NCBI RefSeq assembly: GCF_004027225.2
Contig: NC_044278.2
Span: 101,362,743-101,426,742 of the forward strand
Length of the DNA: 64,000 bases
From: Strigops habroptila
Lineage: Eukaryota; Chordata; Aves; Psittaciformes; Psittacidae
Direction of reading: 5' to 3'
Part shown: positions 20,706-31,640 of the stretch, in pieces
How positions within the stretch are numbered: the stretch's first letter is position 1
How the letters are laid out: each line of letters opens with the position of its first letter
The notes under the pieces: generated by a model
What the model was told of the DNA's origin: nothing
The model's database searches: none
The model's input: the letters and a program-made list of their open reading frames with translations, nothing else
Made by a program: the position numbers and the translations under genes

Positions 20706-22348
20706 CAATACTACTTCTAAAGCCACGCTGGTGCTGCATTAAATTAGTCAGTGATACCCTTTTAAATGCCCTTTGTACATACCTTTTGAGAGGTACTGTT
20801 TAAACACAGCAAAGGCGGGTACCCCTGGCTGGGAGACCCCTGTGGATCCCACCACCCCGAGCCCCTGGTGCTCCAGGTAACTCGTCTCCAGATGCTTGAT
20901 ATACCAGTGATTCTCTGGTGAGGAGGAAGAGGTGAGGAAGAGCCACCTGGGGTCTCTGGTCATGGTACGAGTGCTTCCCAGATGGGTCCTTTGTTGCTTG
21001 CCTTTGATTTTACTTATTTTCGGGCAATTGGTCATAGAGCGCTCCTGAGCAACCCAAATTCAGACAGTCTTTGGAGATCCAGATAATGAACTTTGGGAAG
21101 GGTCTGGGTTTTTTTCTCCTTCCACCTGCTGCAGCAGAGGTTGGATGATGTCAAGTCAGAATGGGGGTTGCTGCTGTGCCCTGCTGGGTCCCCTCTCAGC
21201 CCTGCTGCTGCTGTCAATGCAGTTCGAAGGATGCTCTTCCCAAAAGCTGCAGTTCCTCAAGGCAGTGAAATACTGAGGTTGTCGGAATAGTTCATCCCTA
21301 TAAAAATCAAAAACCTCCACTCCTTCAGGAAGATTTACACCGTGTATCTTTCCATGGGTGGTCATGGTGCTGAGTGCTGAGGGAAATGCAAAACAAACCA
21401 GTCCCTGGGCCTCTGCCCTCCATGTCCCTGCCATCCCTACAACACCATTGTCCCCACGGCTCCATCATCCTCATGCCCCCATGGGTGGCAGGTATGGATG
21501 GGTGCTCTTGGCAGCTATGGGGCTCCTTTTGGAAACCCAGGATGTGCCGCCTGCCTCCCTGCTGCTCAGCCCAGTGTTACGATTCCATGGCAGACTTGTT
21601 GCATCCTACTGCAGGGAAGTGCTGCTGGGTCCCATGGTTTCGACTTCCCATACGGACATCCCAGTGCTTTCACAGGCATTTTGCCAGGGGCAGCTTAAAT
21701 TCATGGGAATGGGAGATGTTAAACAAGTTCTGAATATGATCAGAAATACTTCTGTAGAATTCTAACAAAGAAAGTGTGCTGGGTTTTTTTCCCCTCTTTA
21801 CTCCTAGACTTCTAGTTTCAGCGCACTGCTAGCAGAAACTCAACTAATCTTCATGAGAAGAAGATTCCTGAGGTCTGTAGGGCTTTGCCTGCTTTTTGGA
21901 CTCAGTCATGACTGCTCCAGCAAGGCACTAGAAGTTAATAAAATCTCCATAATACAATAGATTAAAAAAAATAGATTATATCTTGTTATAAAGTCTGCGG
22001 GTCTGTCCCTGCCAGGGTCCTCACACACTTTAGCCTCCCTGCCAAGGCTGCGGGATGCAGGACCCCGGCCAGGAGCCTTAGACCTCACCCCTCAAACTAA
22101 GGGTAATTCAAGGGAAGGTCCATGCTCAGTGTCTCACCCCGTTGGGGCGAGGAGGAGCGCAGGCAGAGGGGTGCGAGTTGCTGCCCACATCCCAGCTGCC
22201 CGGCACCCTGCTTCTCCCCTGGGACCATGTGAATAATAGGAGCTGCGCAGTGGTGACGGCTCCCCGGCATTCCGGGTGTTTGATCCAAGGAAATCGCCAG
22301 TGAGCCAGGAAATGTCCAGATTACATCACAGGCAGAGTTCTTTTAGAG

Positions 22349-22494
22349 CGCTTGTAAAGGGCCGTTCCTCTGCAGCACGATCCCAGCTGCTTTCATTTTT
22401 GCTTCGCATTTCGACTTTATGGGAATGGGCAATCCTCCCCCCAAACGCCGCTTTACTTTGCTCTCCCTTTGATTTACAGCGCTTTTGCTCACCG
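22349..22494. other. CpG-enriched patch in CpG-poor intergenic DNA
   Basis: About ten CpG dinucleotides occur in 146 bases, with few in the kilobases on either side. The sequence is unique, not simple repeat. It could be a small unmethylated regulatory element or a relatively young insertion. I recognise no gene in it. Confidence 0.35.
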
Positions 22495-23559
22495 TGGCCT
22501 CAGCACTCACTGGGGAAAAGTCCTTGCTTTGCCAGGCCCCTCCTGAAGGGAAGGGCTGTGGGATGTCTGTGGGCCGCATCCTGTGGCGGGTGCATCCCAT
22601 CACTCCAGCATCCGAAGCCAAGCAAGCGCTGGGCCCATGGGGATGCTGGCTGGAACCCAGCTTGCCCATACCGGGAAGGATGGAGGGGATGTGGAAGCGG
22701 AGCCACCAGCCCATTCCCTGTGTGTTTTGCTCCCTGGGCAGGCCAATGGTGCTACAGGGAGGTACCAAAACTTCACAGCAAAATTGCACCTCGTTATTCC
22801 ACCCATTTTGCAATCCTGTTAAGGAGCATCCAGCAGAGTAGGTGACCCACACATGTTTAATTTCTTTTACAGTCTCTGTTTTGATATATGCTGGATGTGT
22901 TTTTATAAAATGAAGATTTATTAGAACCTGGAATTTTATGGCTTTAAGGTTCAATTGAGTCCAGATTGTGAGTTTCTCCTTTTGGAAGAGGAGGAGAAGG
23001 TTTAAAAGAGCCCAGAGAAGCATGTTCTGCCTGTGGCACTCGTGAAACTCTAGGCCAAGGATGACACCTTTTCACTTAACTTCTGCTATAATGTCAAAGC
23101 AAAAATTTACCATCAAAGATTATGTCTTCCATATGCGATGCCCTGCGGTAGATATAGATCATGGCAACTGTGTTGGGCTTCTTTCTTATAAGTTATTATC
23201 TGCCATAAGAAAGCCAGGGCTTGGTGCAGGATCCAAGGAGGATGGCAAGTCAGCACAAACCCAAGCCATGTATAATTAATGATAATGTGTCTCCACTTAG
23301 AAACGTGCACTTGCGCTCTTGGTTTGTCTTGCAAAAGCACAGCAATGCCTTTGCTGCCTGCAACACTCAGGAAAGCAGCGTATTTTAAAACATATGTAGA
23401 GCTGCAGGAGTAGCTATTAAACACGTTCCATGTATTTATATAACCTTAAGCATAAACCAAAGTATTTTCTTGGATGTTAAACATAGCTCAGTGAAGAATG
23501 ACATCGGTTCAGAAGAAAACTCAGCTCCTGTTTCGTACCAGAGCAAAGTGAAGTTTGCT

Positions 23560-23734
23560 CTGGGGCTCTGCCCAGAGAGGTTGTGGTGCCTCATCCCTGG
23601 AAACATTCAAGGTCAGGTTTCCCAGGGCTCTGAGCAACCCGGCTCAGTTGAAGATGTCCCTGCTCATTGCAGGAGGTTGGACTAGATGATCTTTAAAAGG
23701 TCCCTTCCAACCCAAACGATCTGTGATTCTATAA
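23560..23734 (+). mobile_element. CR1 LINE 3' fragment
   Basis: The segment carries, in order, CCCAGAGAGGTTGTGG, a CATCCCTGG...ATTCAAGG region, GGTTGGACTAGATGATC and the end TCCCTTCCAACCCAAACGAT followed by TGATTCTATAA. These are hallmarks of the avian CR1 3' UTR. It is truncated at its 5' end, as is usual for CR1. No flanking target-site duplication is expected for this family. Confidence 0.9.
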
Positions 23735-24676
23735 AGTAACTCCATAGGCTCCTGCAATGTTACTTTGCCTTTGTGTTAGGCCAGGCACAAGCTGGGCTGG
23801 GGGCCCTTGTGCCATGGGGCTTGGGGAAGAGGATGTCCTATGGGCACCTGCTCAGTGGCCTGAAGAAGCTGAAGTGTTCAACATCCACCAGCAACATGGC
23901 AAGAAATAATAAACACTGGTTTTCTGCTTCACTACCTGGGTCAAATGGCCCCGAGTGCTCTGGTAGGAAACAACCAGCATCCGAGGAAGCAGAGCCCGAG
24001 CCCAGCTCTCCAGTTACCACTGCATAAGTAAACAAACAAGTTCATCACAAGTGATGAGGGTAAAGTGCCAGTTTCGGTTAAAATAATATAATAATCGTAA
24101 TAAAACCCCCAACAATCCCAAACCAACAAATTATTGCAGCATGAGGAAAGTCCCAAATGAAAATGATTGTTCATGCGAACACCAGAAATATATCTTGTCG
24201 TAAACTCGGGCCCCCACATCTGCTTCACCACCAGAGGATTCTTTATAAACAGCCTCTTTAATTTTATCTAACAGCCTGTTCGCAGACATGCAGTCCAAAA
24301 ATACATCTCCTTTTCCTCCTCGCACTATCCTGAGCTTGGCAGGGCACCAAACATGAGGTTCAGCTCCTAGTTCAAAAAGCCCTTCTTTAAGCATTGACTC
24401 TGAGCCTGATTTAATAAAAGCTCTGTCCGGCTTCCTCCGGGCAGCCCTAATGGGATGCAGAGCCCTGCACCTCTCGGGGCTGCTCCTGACCTGCTCCGTG
24501 TCGGGCAGCAAGATCATTTTATGGTGCATTGGAATTGCTCTGCAGTGGAGCTGGGAACAGGCTGGTGTTTCCCGGAGTGTCTTCTCTGAGGGGCACAGGG
24601 CTTCGCTTTTGAGATGCCACCTCCAAAAATGGGAGTGAGTGGGGAGCACAGGAATGGGGAGCACAGGGCGCAACAA

Positions 24677-24763
24677 GGGATGCCCTGGTGCTGCTGGTAC
24701 CCCAAGGGATGCCCTAGAGCCACTAGTACCCCAAGGGATGCCCCAGTGCCACTGGTACCCAAC
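24677..24763 (+). repeat. 29-bp minisatellite, three units
   Basis: Three head-to-tail copies of a 29-base unit beginning GGGATGCCC and ending GGTACCCCAA or a variant, with a few substitutions between copies. The sequence just before it (GGGGAGCACAGG twice) is also locally duplicated. Confidence 0.85.
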
Positions 24764-25265
24764 CTTCTCTCCTGCTGTCCCTGTCTTCCCCAGGGGAATG
24801 GGGACAAAAGCATCAAAGCCCCCAGAATAGCTTCCAACACCCAAGTGCCTGGGGGTAAGATGCACCCATCATGTTCCCAGTGTGGCACCACACTGCTGAG
24901 TGCTTGTAGGTGCTCCTGAAGGAAAGACTGGGCGTTCATCAAAATAGAGGGGGTGCCACACTGGGGCTTGTTCCCAAAGGACCCCCCAACACCATCAGCA
25001 GGACAACCGTGTTCACACCTCCCGATGCTGCTGTTCCCAAGAGCAACACTGATTTTCTGAGTTCTGATTGCCTGGGAAATCAGGAAGGGATATTGGCTGC
25101 GTTTTAAAGCCAGGACAAAAATGGGTGATGTCACCCCGGAAGATGGCATACCTCCCTGCTGCGAGGGCTGCGCCAAATTTCGGGCCCAAGCTTCCAAAGA
25201 AATCAGAGTGAGAAGCACCGCGCAATGCCGCGTTCACCACAATGCAGGTGGTGAACACAGGGTTT

Positions 25266-25550
25266 AGTGCTAATTAGCTGGGTAATTCAAAACATTTAAT
25301 AATTATCCCATTTGACAAACCCAGGCGTGGATTTCAAGCTTCAAAGTTTGCGGTGATAAAGAAATATTAATGGCCTGGTGCATCTTGATGTCCAGGGGAA
25401 GAGGATGTTTAATAGTTTCTCCTTATGGTTCAGTAACTCATTTAAATTACTTGGAGGCTGCACCAGCAGCAAACATAACCAGTGCTGCTGGGGGGGAGGT
25501 GGTAATAATTAGATTTTATTTAGCATTGCACCAAAGGATTAAATGGAGTA
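25266..25550. promoter_or_regulatory. Two AT-rich blocks dense in homeodomain-type cores
   Basis: Between 25270 and 25310 there are TAATTAG, TAATT and TTAATAATTAT. A second block at 25503-25530 has TAATAATTAG and TTTATTTAGC. They stand out from GC-rich surroundings. Such clusters occur in developmental enhancers, but AT-rich DNA contains these cores by chance as well. Confidence 0.2.
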
Positions 25551-28500
25551 AAACAAAGGAGGGGGGAGTTTCCTGGGTGTTCAGTGAGGCAGATCCCATT
25601 GCCGAGACATGGAGGAGGATCAGCAGAAATACCCCGGAGCCCATCCTGTTATTAAATTAGCAGCACAGGTGTGAGCAAAAGGGAACCGCTGCTTTCGCAA
25701 AGGATGCTGCAGGTCTGTGTGACGGAGGGACCCTCTCTGCTGGTGCAGGGGATGCTGGTGGCACCCTGGGGCTTGTCCTCACCTCCCAGGAGGGATTTTC
25801 TGGCTGGTCCTTGTGGTTGTGCCAGGGTGGCTCAAGGCCCTTGTGCTCCTCGGCTGTCAGTCCCAGGGGCGCTTGTCCCCACAACAGGGAGGGAACTGGG
25901 GTTTGCTGGGGGGGTCCTCCACTCAGATATGGAATTTCACCTTACAGGGAACACTAATGATGCCTTCCTGCTCTGAACTTGGCTGATGCCTTTCAGATGA
26001 ATTTCAGCTGCATATTTAGGAGAAACAAACCGAAGACAGTTAATTGAGAGGGAGAAGCGGGTTTAGCTGACATGCTGCCCAGCTGTGAGCTGTGGTACAC
26101 TGATCCTTCCTTTAATGTGCTGCAGCAGGAATGTGATTCAGTTCTAAATTAGACAGCATACATCAGAAATCTTGCCATTTTGTAAGTCATTTAAATGTAT
26201 TTTATTCATACAAGCATCCCCTCGTTAGCTGTATCAGAATGCTAATGGTACCTGTGCATGCTCTGCAGTGGTTCCTGAGATGTTCCAACACTTCACGTCT
26301 CGCTAGCATGGGTTCAGATAACCCCAGCTGGAGGGCACACATGGATCTTCTTGGCATCCTTTTTTCTGGCCAGTCCCACGGCCAATGGGGTCAAATGGAA
26401 AAGTCTCTTTGGATTGAAGAAGCCCAGCAGGCTGAGGTGGGCAGAGGAGTGGGATGAGGGCAAACACAGACACCTCTGCCCAGGTCATGGATCTGCCGTC
26501 TTCAGGGAGTTCCCAAAGTTGGCTGGATGAGGCCCTGGAAAACCCCATCCCTCTCCAAAGCCCTTTCAGGCTTGGTTACTCCACCTGGAGCTTGCAGGCA
26601 GTGCCTATCAGGCTCCCAGCATCCCGGATATCAACGTATGGGATGTCCCTCAAACCTCCTCAGGTAGAGATGCTAAAAGGCTTCTCCCAGCAAAGCCTGG
26701 AGCAGCTGGATCGCCCCAGCTTCACTGATGCTGTGGCAGGAAGGAGGGTAGGAAGTAGGCTTGAAAAGGTTGTGGTGAGGCTGCAATTTCCAAACCAGCA
26801 TGAAGGAACTGGATGTCATATAACACCCTCCAGCTTAAACGGTCTTGGCTGTTAAGGACTATGCCATAAGTTTAACGTTTCCTTCACCTAATCAATGAAA
26901 TTTTGAGGGATGTTAATATCTGGAGAAAACCCTTTTTGTCTGCAGTGGCACTTCTTCCCCAGGGGTTGCTGGTGGAAAATAGCTTGTGGGCGACCTAAGG
27001 CAATTTGGCCACAAAAGCAGCAAAAATGGATGAAGGGAAATGCAGACCCAGATGAAGCTGAGAGAGTAAACAGAGAAATAACAGTTCTGAGCTGTCCATA
27101 GGTTTCCTGGATTCATTTCCCTCCTTTCCCAGTGTTTTGCTGAGCACTACAGGATTCAAGCCATTATTATTTTAAGAAGTTTTTGGCTTTTCTGCCTGCA
27201 AAAATCATCATCACTTGTAAATTGAGGCATCTCTTCTTATCTGGTCTGCAGCCAGAGGGGCTGGAAGCAATAGAAGAAGTGTGAACTTTCTCCTTCATCT
27301 CAGAGAACATTAACTTCAAAGCCCAGCCATAAACTTTCAGATGTAATGACTATTTGTCCAAAAGAGAAACACATCAGCTTGATCAATGACTGAAAGGTAT
27401 AAAACACAGGGGTTACATTTGCGAAACACTTGTGAAAAATACACAGCTATAGTTGGGTGCAGGGGGGGATGTAAGTTGTTACTGGATGATTTGGGCAGGG
27501 AGGCCCTAGGAGCAGAGCCAAGATTGTTGTAGGTCTAGCACTGAGTGGTTTCTGTCCCCAAGGCTGCCATGTCAGAGCATTCCTCAGCGTGCCTTTGGGT
27601 GCTGACCTTCATCACAGAGCGGGGACCCTGTGGCTGTGTTGGCAGCTGAACCACCCCGACTTTTCCCAGTGAACAGCAGGATAAACATCTCCCCTCTCGG
27701 CTGCTTGGGCAGGGTGTTTGGGACCACCAGCACTTGCTCCTGTGTCCTTGCTTGAGCTGTGTGAGCAATGACCCCCCGGAGGAAAAGCACCCTTGGGCAC
27801 AGCCACCTTGTCCCCTGAGCATCGCTGAGCTCCAGGCAGGGCGAGGGGTCCCCTGGCAGCCCGGCAGCGCTAACACAGCGAACACACACACACAGAGGTT
27901 TCAGACAACTCCGGTGAGATTCTCCCTCCCTGCATCCTTACTTTTTTTTAGCATACTTTCCACTTTTCTGTTGAAAATTCCCTGGAAAAGAAGAGTAAGA
28001 ATGTCTTTGTTTTTCCGTGGCTTGCAGAGGAATCTGGAGGGAAGAGAACTTACATTATGTGACATTTTTTTCCCCAGGGTAACCACTGCACATGTCCTTC
28101 CTGAGACCATCCCTTCACCCCTCAGCCATTAGGGCTGTGTGAGGAGCGCAGACCCTGTCCTCTTCCCAGACAGTGGGTGCATGGCCCCTCTGCATGGCAC
28201 ACAGCACCTGGAGAGAGCACCTTGCAGGATTAATCAGCTATTTGGTGATAGTGTTTTTAAAGGAAGTAATTGGGAGGTCTTGCTGCAAGGCACCAGCTCC
28301 CGCTCGCTGGGGCGCTGGGGCTGGGGGATGCAGCCCAGGCCTGTGTGATTCCTGCCCAAGGATGGAGAGAGCAAAATGCTGGAGTATGAAGAGAGGTTTT
28401 GAAAGGCCTGTAACATCTTCTGCCAACATCTTTTTTGAATCAGCCCTGCGTGAACAAGGCCAGGAGAACTGTGTCATCCTGCAGGACAGCCGGGCTCGCT

Positions 28501-31417
28501 GTGGGGCAGCCCCATGTGGGATGGGGGACAGAGGGCTGCCACCACTGCTGGGGAGCAACATGTCAGTGCCTGGGCTGCTGGCTGTTCTATGGACTTCGCT
28601 GCACCTCACTTTCCCCCTGCCCTGTCCCCTCACCCCTCTGTGAGATGTTGAAATGCCTCCTTAAGGAACCAAGACCAGAACGGAGCCCTCCTTGCTCACC
28701 ACGCGTGCTTAGGTCCCCAGATGCCTTTTGGAGTGGATGGAGCTGGTGGGGTGCACCCACGTCTGTCACCACACAGGAGGTGTCAGGAGGAGAAGGTGGC
28801 TCGGCTGTTGAAGACTCGACCTGCCCTTGGATGTGCTCTGGTCTCCAGGAGGTGAACTACCAAGTGACCTGCTCCAGGTCATCCCCTCGTCCCCATCAGG
28901 GTCCCAAACTGACCCCCATCAGCACCCTGGGGAGCAAGCTGTGGGGACAGCCATGAAGGGCTGGAACTGCAGACGCTGGGATGGCATTGTGGAAAGGTAA
29001 ATGGCATTGTGTGCTGAATCCATCTGGTCACCCGCCTCCTCAAGGCACATCACCTTCTGCTCCCCCTTGGTCCCAGTGGAGACCCCAAGGACAGCTAACA
29101 GGGTGTAGTGATGGGGCAAGAGGAGCAACAGAGGAGCAGATAGGTCATTTCTTTCAAGGGGCAGCTTGCTTTACCCAGGTAAAAGCAGTGCAATGCCAGC
29201 AGGTCCCACATCAGGAGATACTCAGGGGTGTTTGCTGGAGCACTGTGCCAGCTTCCCCTGTAGTGCTACTGTTCCCCTGTAATGCCGGAGGGCAGCCGGC
29301 TGCTTGGCTCCTTTCTGCCCTGTAAAGCTGTACCTGTGCTTTGTAGGTGTGTTGTGTATTTAAGCCTGGTCTTTGCAAAGGGATCCACTATAGTGATACC
29401 CTTCCTGTACCTGGAGTCCCATCTTCTACCTCCACTGGATCAGGTCCTGGGCTTCAAAGCACATGGGGAGCAGTGACCCATTTTATTACAGGGTCATAAA
29501 GCAATTGCCCTTCTCTGTTTCTGTATAAATAACGAATAGTAGATATACTTGTGAATGGAGGCCTGCCAGAGGCTTTGCGTATCAGCTGTGAGATTGACGC
29601 TGAAAAAGGAAGAAGCAAACAAGAATCCTGACGGCTTTCTCCTGGCTGTGCAGCTGTGCTGAAAAACGTGCCCTGAGGATCAAAGGGAACCTGCTCCTGT
29701 TCTCCCCAGGTGCCACGATGCTGCGCCTATTAGACCAGATATTAGTGCTCAGGCAGCAGCACTATGAACAGCACAAATGTGCACTTTGCTCTTCAGATGC
29801 TATAAAAGCCAGAAGGATGCCAGACTAGATTTAGGCATATGGATGTGTTGCCTTCTTCAGCCTTGCACCATTCCTTCAAATCCTCTGTTGCTCTGGATGA
29901 AGACAGAAGGCACGGCTGTGGACAATCACAGCTGTGGAAGCGTAATTGCAATTGCTGTCTGAGAGCTGCTTAGTGCTTCTGATAATCCTTGAGACCTGCA
30001 GTGGGTGACTACAGTACAAACGGGGAGAGTATTTTGAGGCAGGGATACAGTGTATGAACAACTCTGGAGGGAAGAAAACCCAACACTCCAACCTTTTGGT
30101 GTTTACATTTCACTGAAGGGAAGATGCGGTGAGGCACAAGCACAAGTTCAGAGTGAAGCCCAGATTTCCCCACTGTGGGATTTCAGGCACTTGGGAATCA
30201 TCTCTGTGGCAAAATCCTATACCATGGCTTCTCCTAAAGGCTGAGATGCCACAATAGCTCAGCTCTCAACCTTGTCGCTGGCCAGAATTACACCACCAGT
30301 CCACTGACAGCAAATCCCACCAGCTGACTTTGTATGTTCAAAGGGGTGTTCAGCTTCTGGGGAGGTAATGGAAAGGTGACAGCAGTGAAGTCTCATGTTA
30401 GTGTCAGGAACAACTGAGTTTCAGCAAAACCTCCCCCTAAACCCCATACACTGTGTAACAGATGGTACATCTGTTTCTATTTCCAGTATGATCTCACTAA
30501 TCACTTTTTAAGAATCCAGCATTCAGGGTTAATCAACATGAGCTGAATTACAGCAAAGGTTCCTAAAGCAATGGAAAATCCTGTGCAACTCCCTTTCCCC
30601 AAGTTATCCTTTGGATATCAAGGTTTATCCTCTGCCTGAATTCTGCCCAAAGCCCTGAGATCCCTGCAAAGCCAGGGCCTCTCTCCAAAGAGCTTCTGCC
30701 TCTCCTGGGCCTTTGTCTATTTGAGGAGGCAGCTCTGCCAACAGTTGATTTTTCTGTTCAGTAGTCAAACTAAAAGCTCAACAAACATGATATCGGTCAG
30801 CCCCAAACCCTCACAGGAATGGAAGGGTGGATTCCCAAGGAGACTCTGCCTTCAGCCGCAAGGCTTATGAAGAAAAGCTGTCGTCCGCTATAATCCACTG
30901 CCCTACAACACAGGCTCAAAGCACGTAGGATGCGAGTTCAAAACCCTTCTGTTTCTCATACAGAAGAAGGTTTTTTAAGAAGGTTTCCTAGAAGCAGCAT
31001 CACAAGCAGTGTGGCTGGCAGCACCGCAGGCACGCTGGGACTGGAGCACAGCAAGGCTGGGCACTGGCTTAGCCTGGCCGTGCCTATGCTGCTCAGGCCA
31101 GGGCAGGGTGGCACTGCTGGGCTCACAGGCACTGCACCCAGAGCCTGCTCCCCGAGGAGAAAACTCATCTTGGAAACAGCACTTGGAGTGATCCCAACCC
31201 AAGCCTCAGTGGAGAATCCAGCAGAGAATGTGCAGAAGCCCTGGGCTGGAGTCTGTCCCCTCTTTGCTGGTGATGTTGGCAATGCCCATCAGCTATGCCT
31301 CCACTATCGCAAACAGCTCCCCAGCTGACTCGTGGGTCCTCATCCTTGATAGTCTCTGCCATGCCAGTTAGCACATGCCTATGCTCTTCTCTGGGCTCGG
31401 GCAGTGGTGCCCACTGA

Positions 31418-31640
31418 CATGACAAGAGGCACCGAGCATAAACTGAAACACTTTTTTACTGTGAGGGTGGATGAACAACAGAAGAGGTTGCCCAGAGAGG
31501 CTGTGAAGTCTCCATCCTTGGAGACTCAAACCCTGACAGCACATGGTCCCATCCAACCTGCTCTGGCTGACCCTGCTCAAGCGGGGGCTGGCCTAGGCAG
31601 CCTTCAGAGCCTCTTCCAACCTCAACCATGTTGTGATTCT
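31418..31640 (+). mobile_element. CR1 LINE 3' fragment
   Basis: Contains the ordered CR1 signatures: ATGACAAGAGGCAC, CATAAACTGAAACAC, TTTTTTACTGTGAGGGTGG, GGTTGCCCAGAGAGGCTGTG, CTCCATCCTTGGAGACTCAA and the 3' end CTTCCAACCTCAACCATG, then TGTGATTCT. It spans the end of the reverse-transcriptase reading frame into the 3' UTR and is 5' truncated. Confidence 0.92.

Larger units (their letters stand above)
14450..23559. other. Intergenic DNA downstream of HMGB1, no gene seen
   Basis: Open frames are all under 230 codons, without recognisable domains, and none is flanked by a convincing exon structure. The stretch includes two perfect hairpins (16768-16807, 20668-20705), a homeodomain-like palindrome (19837-19857) and a CpG-enriched patch (22349-22494). 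A piece at about 14990-15060 vaguely resembles an antisense CR1 tail but is too decayed to call. Confidence 0.5.
23735..31417. other. Intergenic DNA, no gene seen
   Basis: GC-richer than the 3' half of the desert. It holds a 29-bp minisatellite and two AT-rich homeodomain-motif blocks near 25.3 and 25.5 kb. The longest frame (minus strand 24131-24865, 244 codons) runs through the minisatellite and matches no family I know. A short CA run lies at 27882-27894. Confidence 0.5.
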
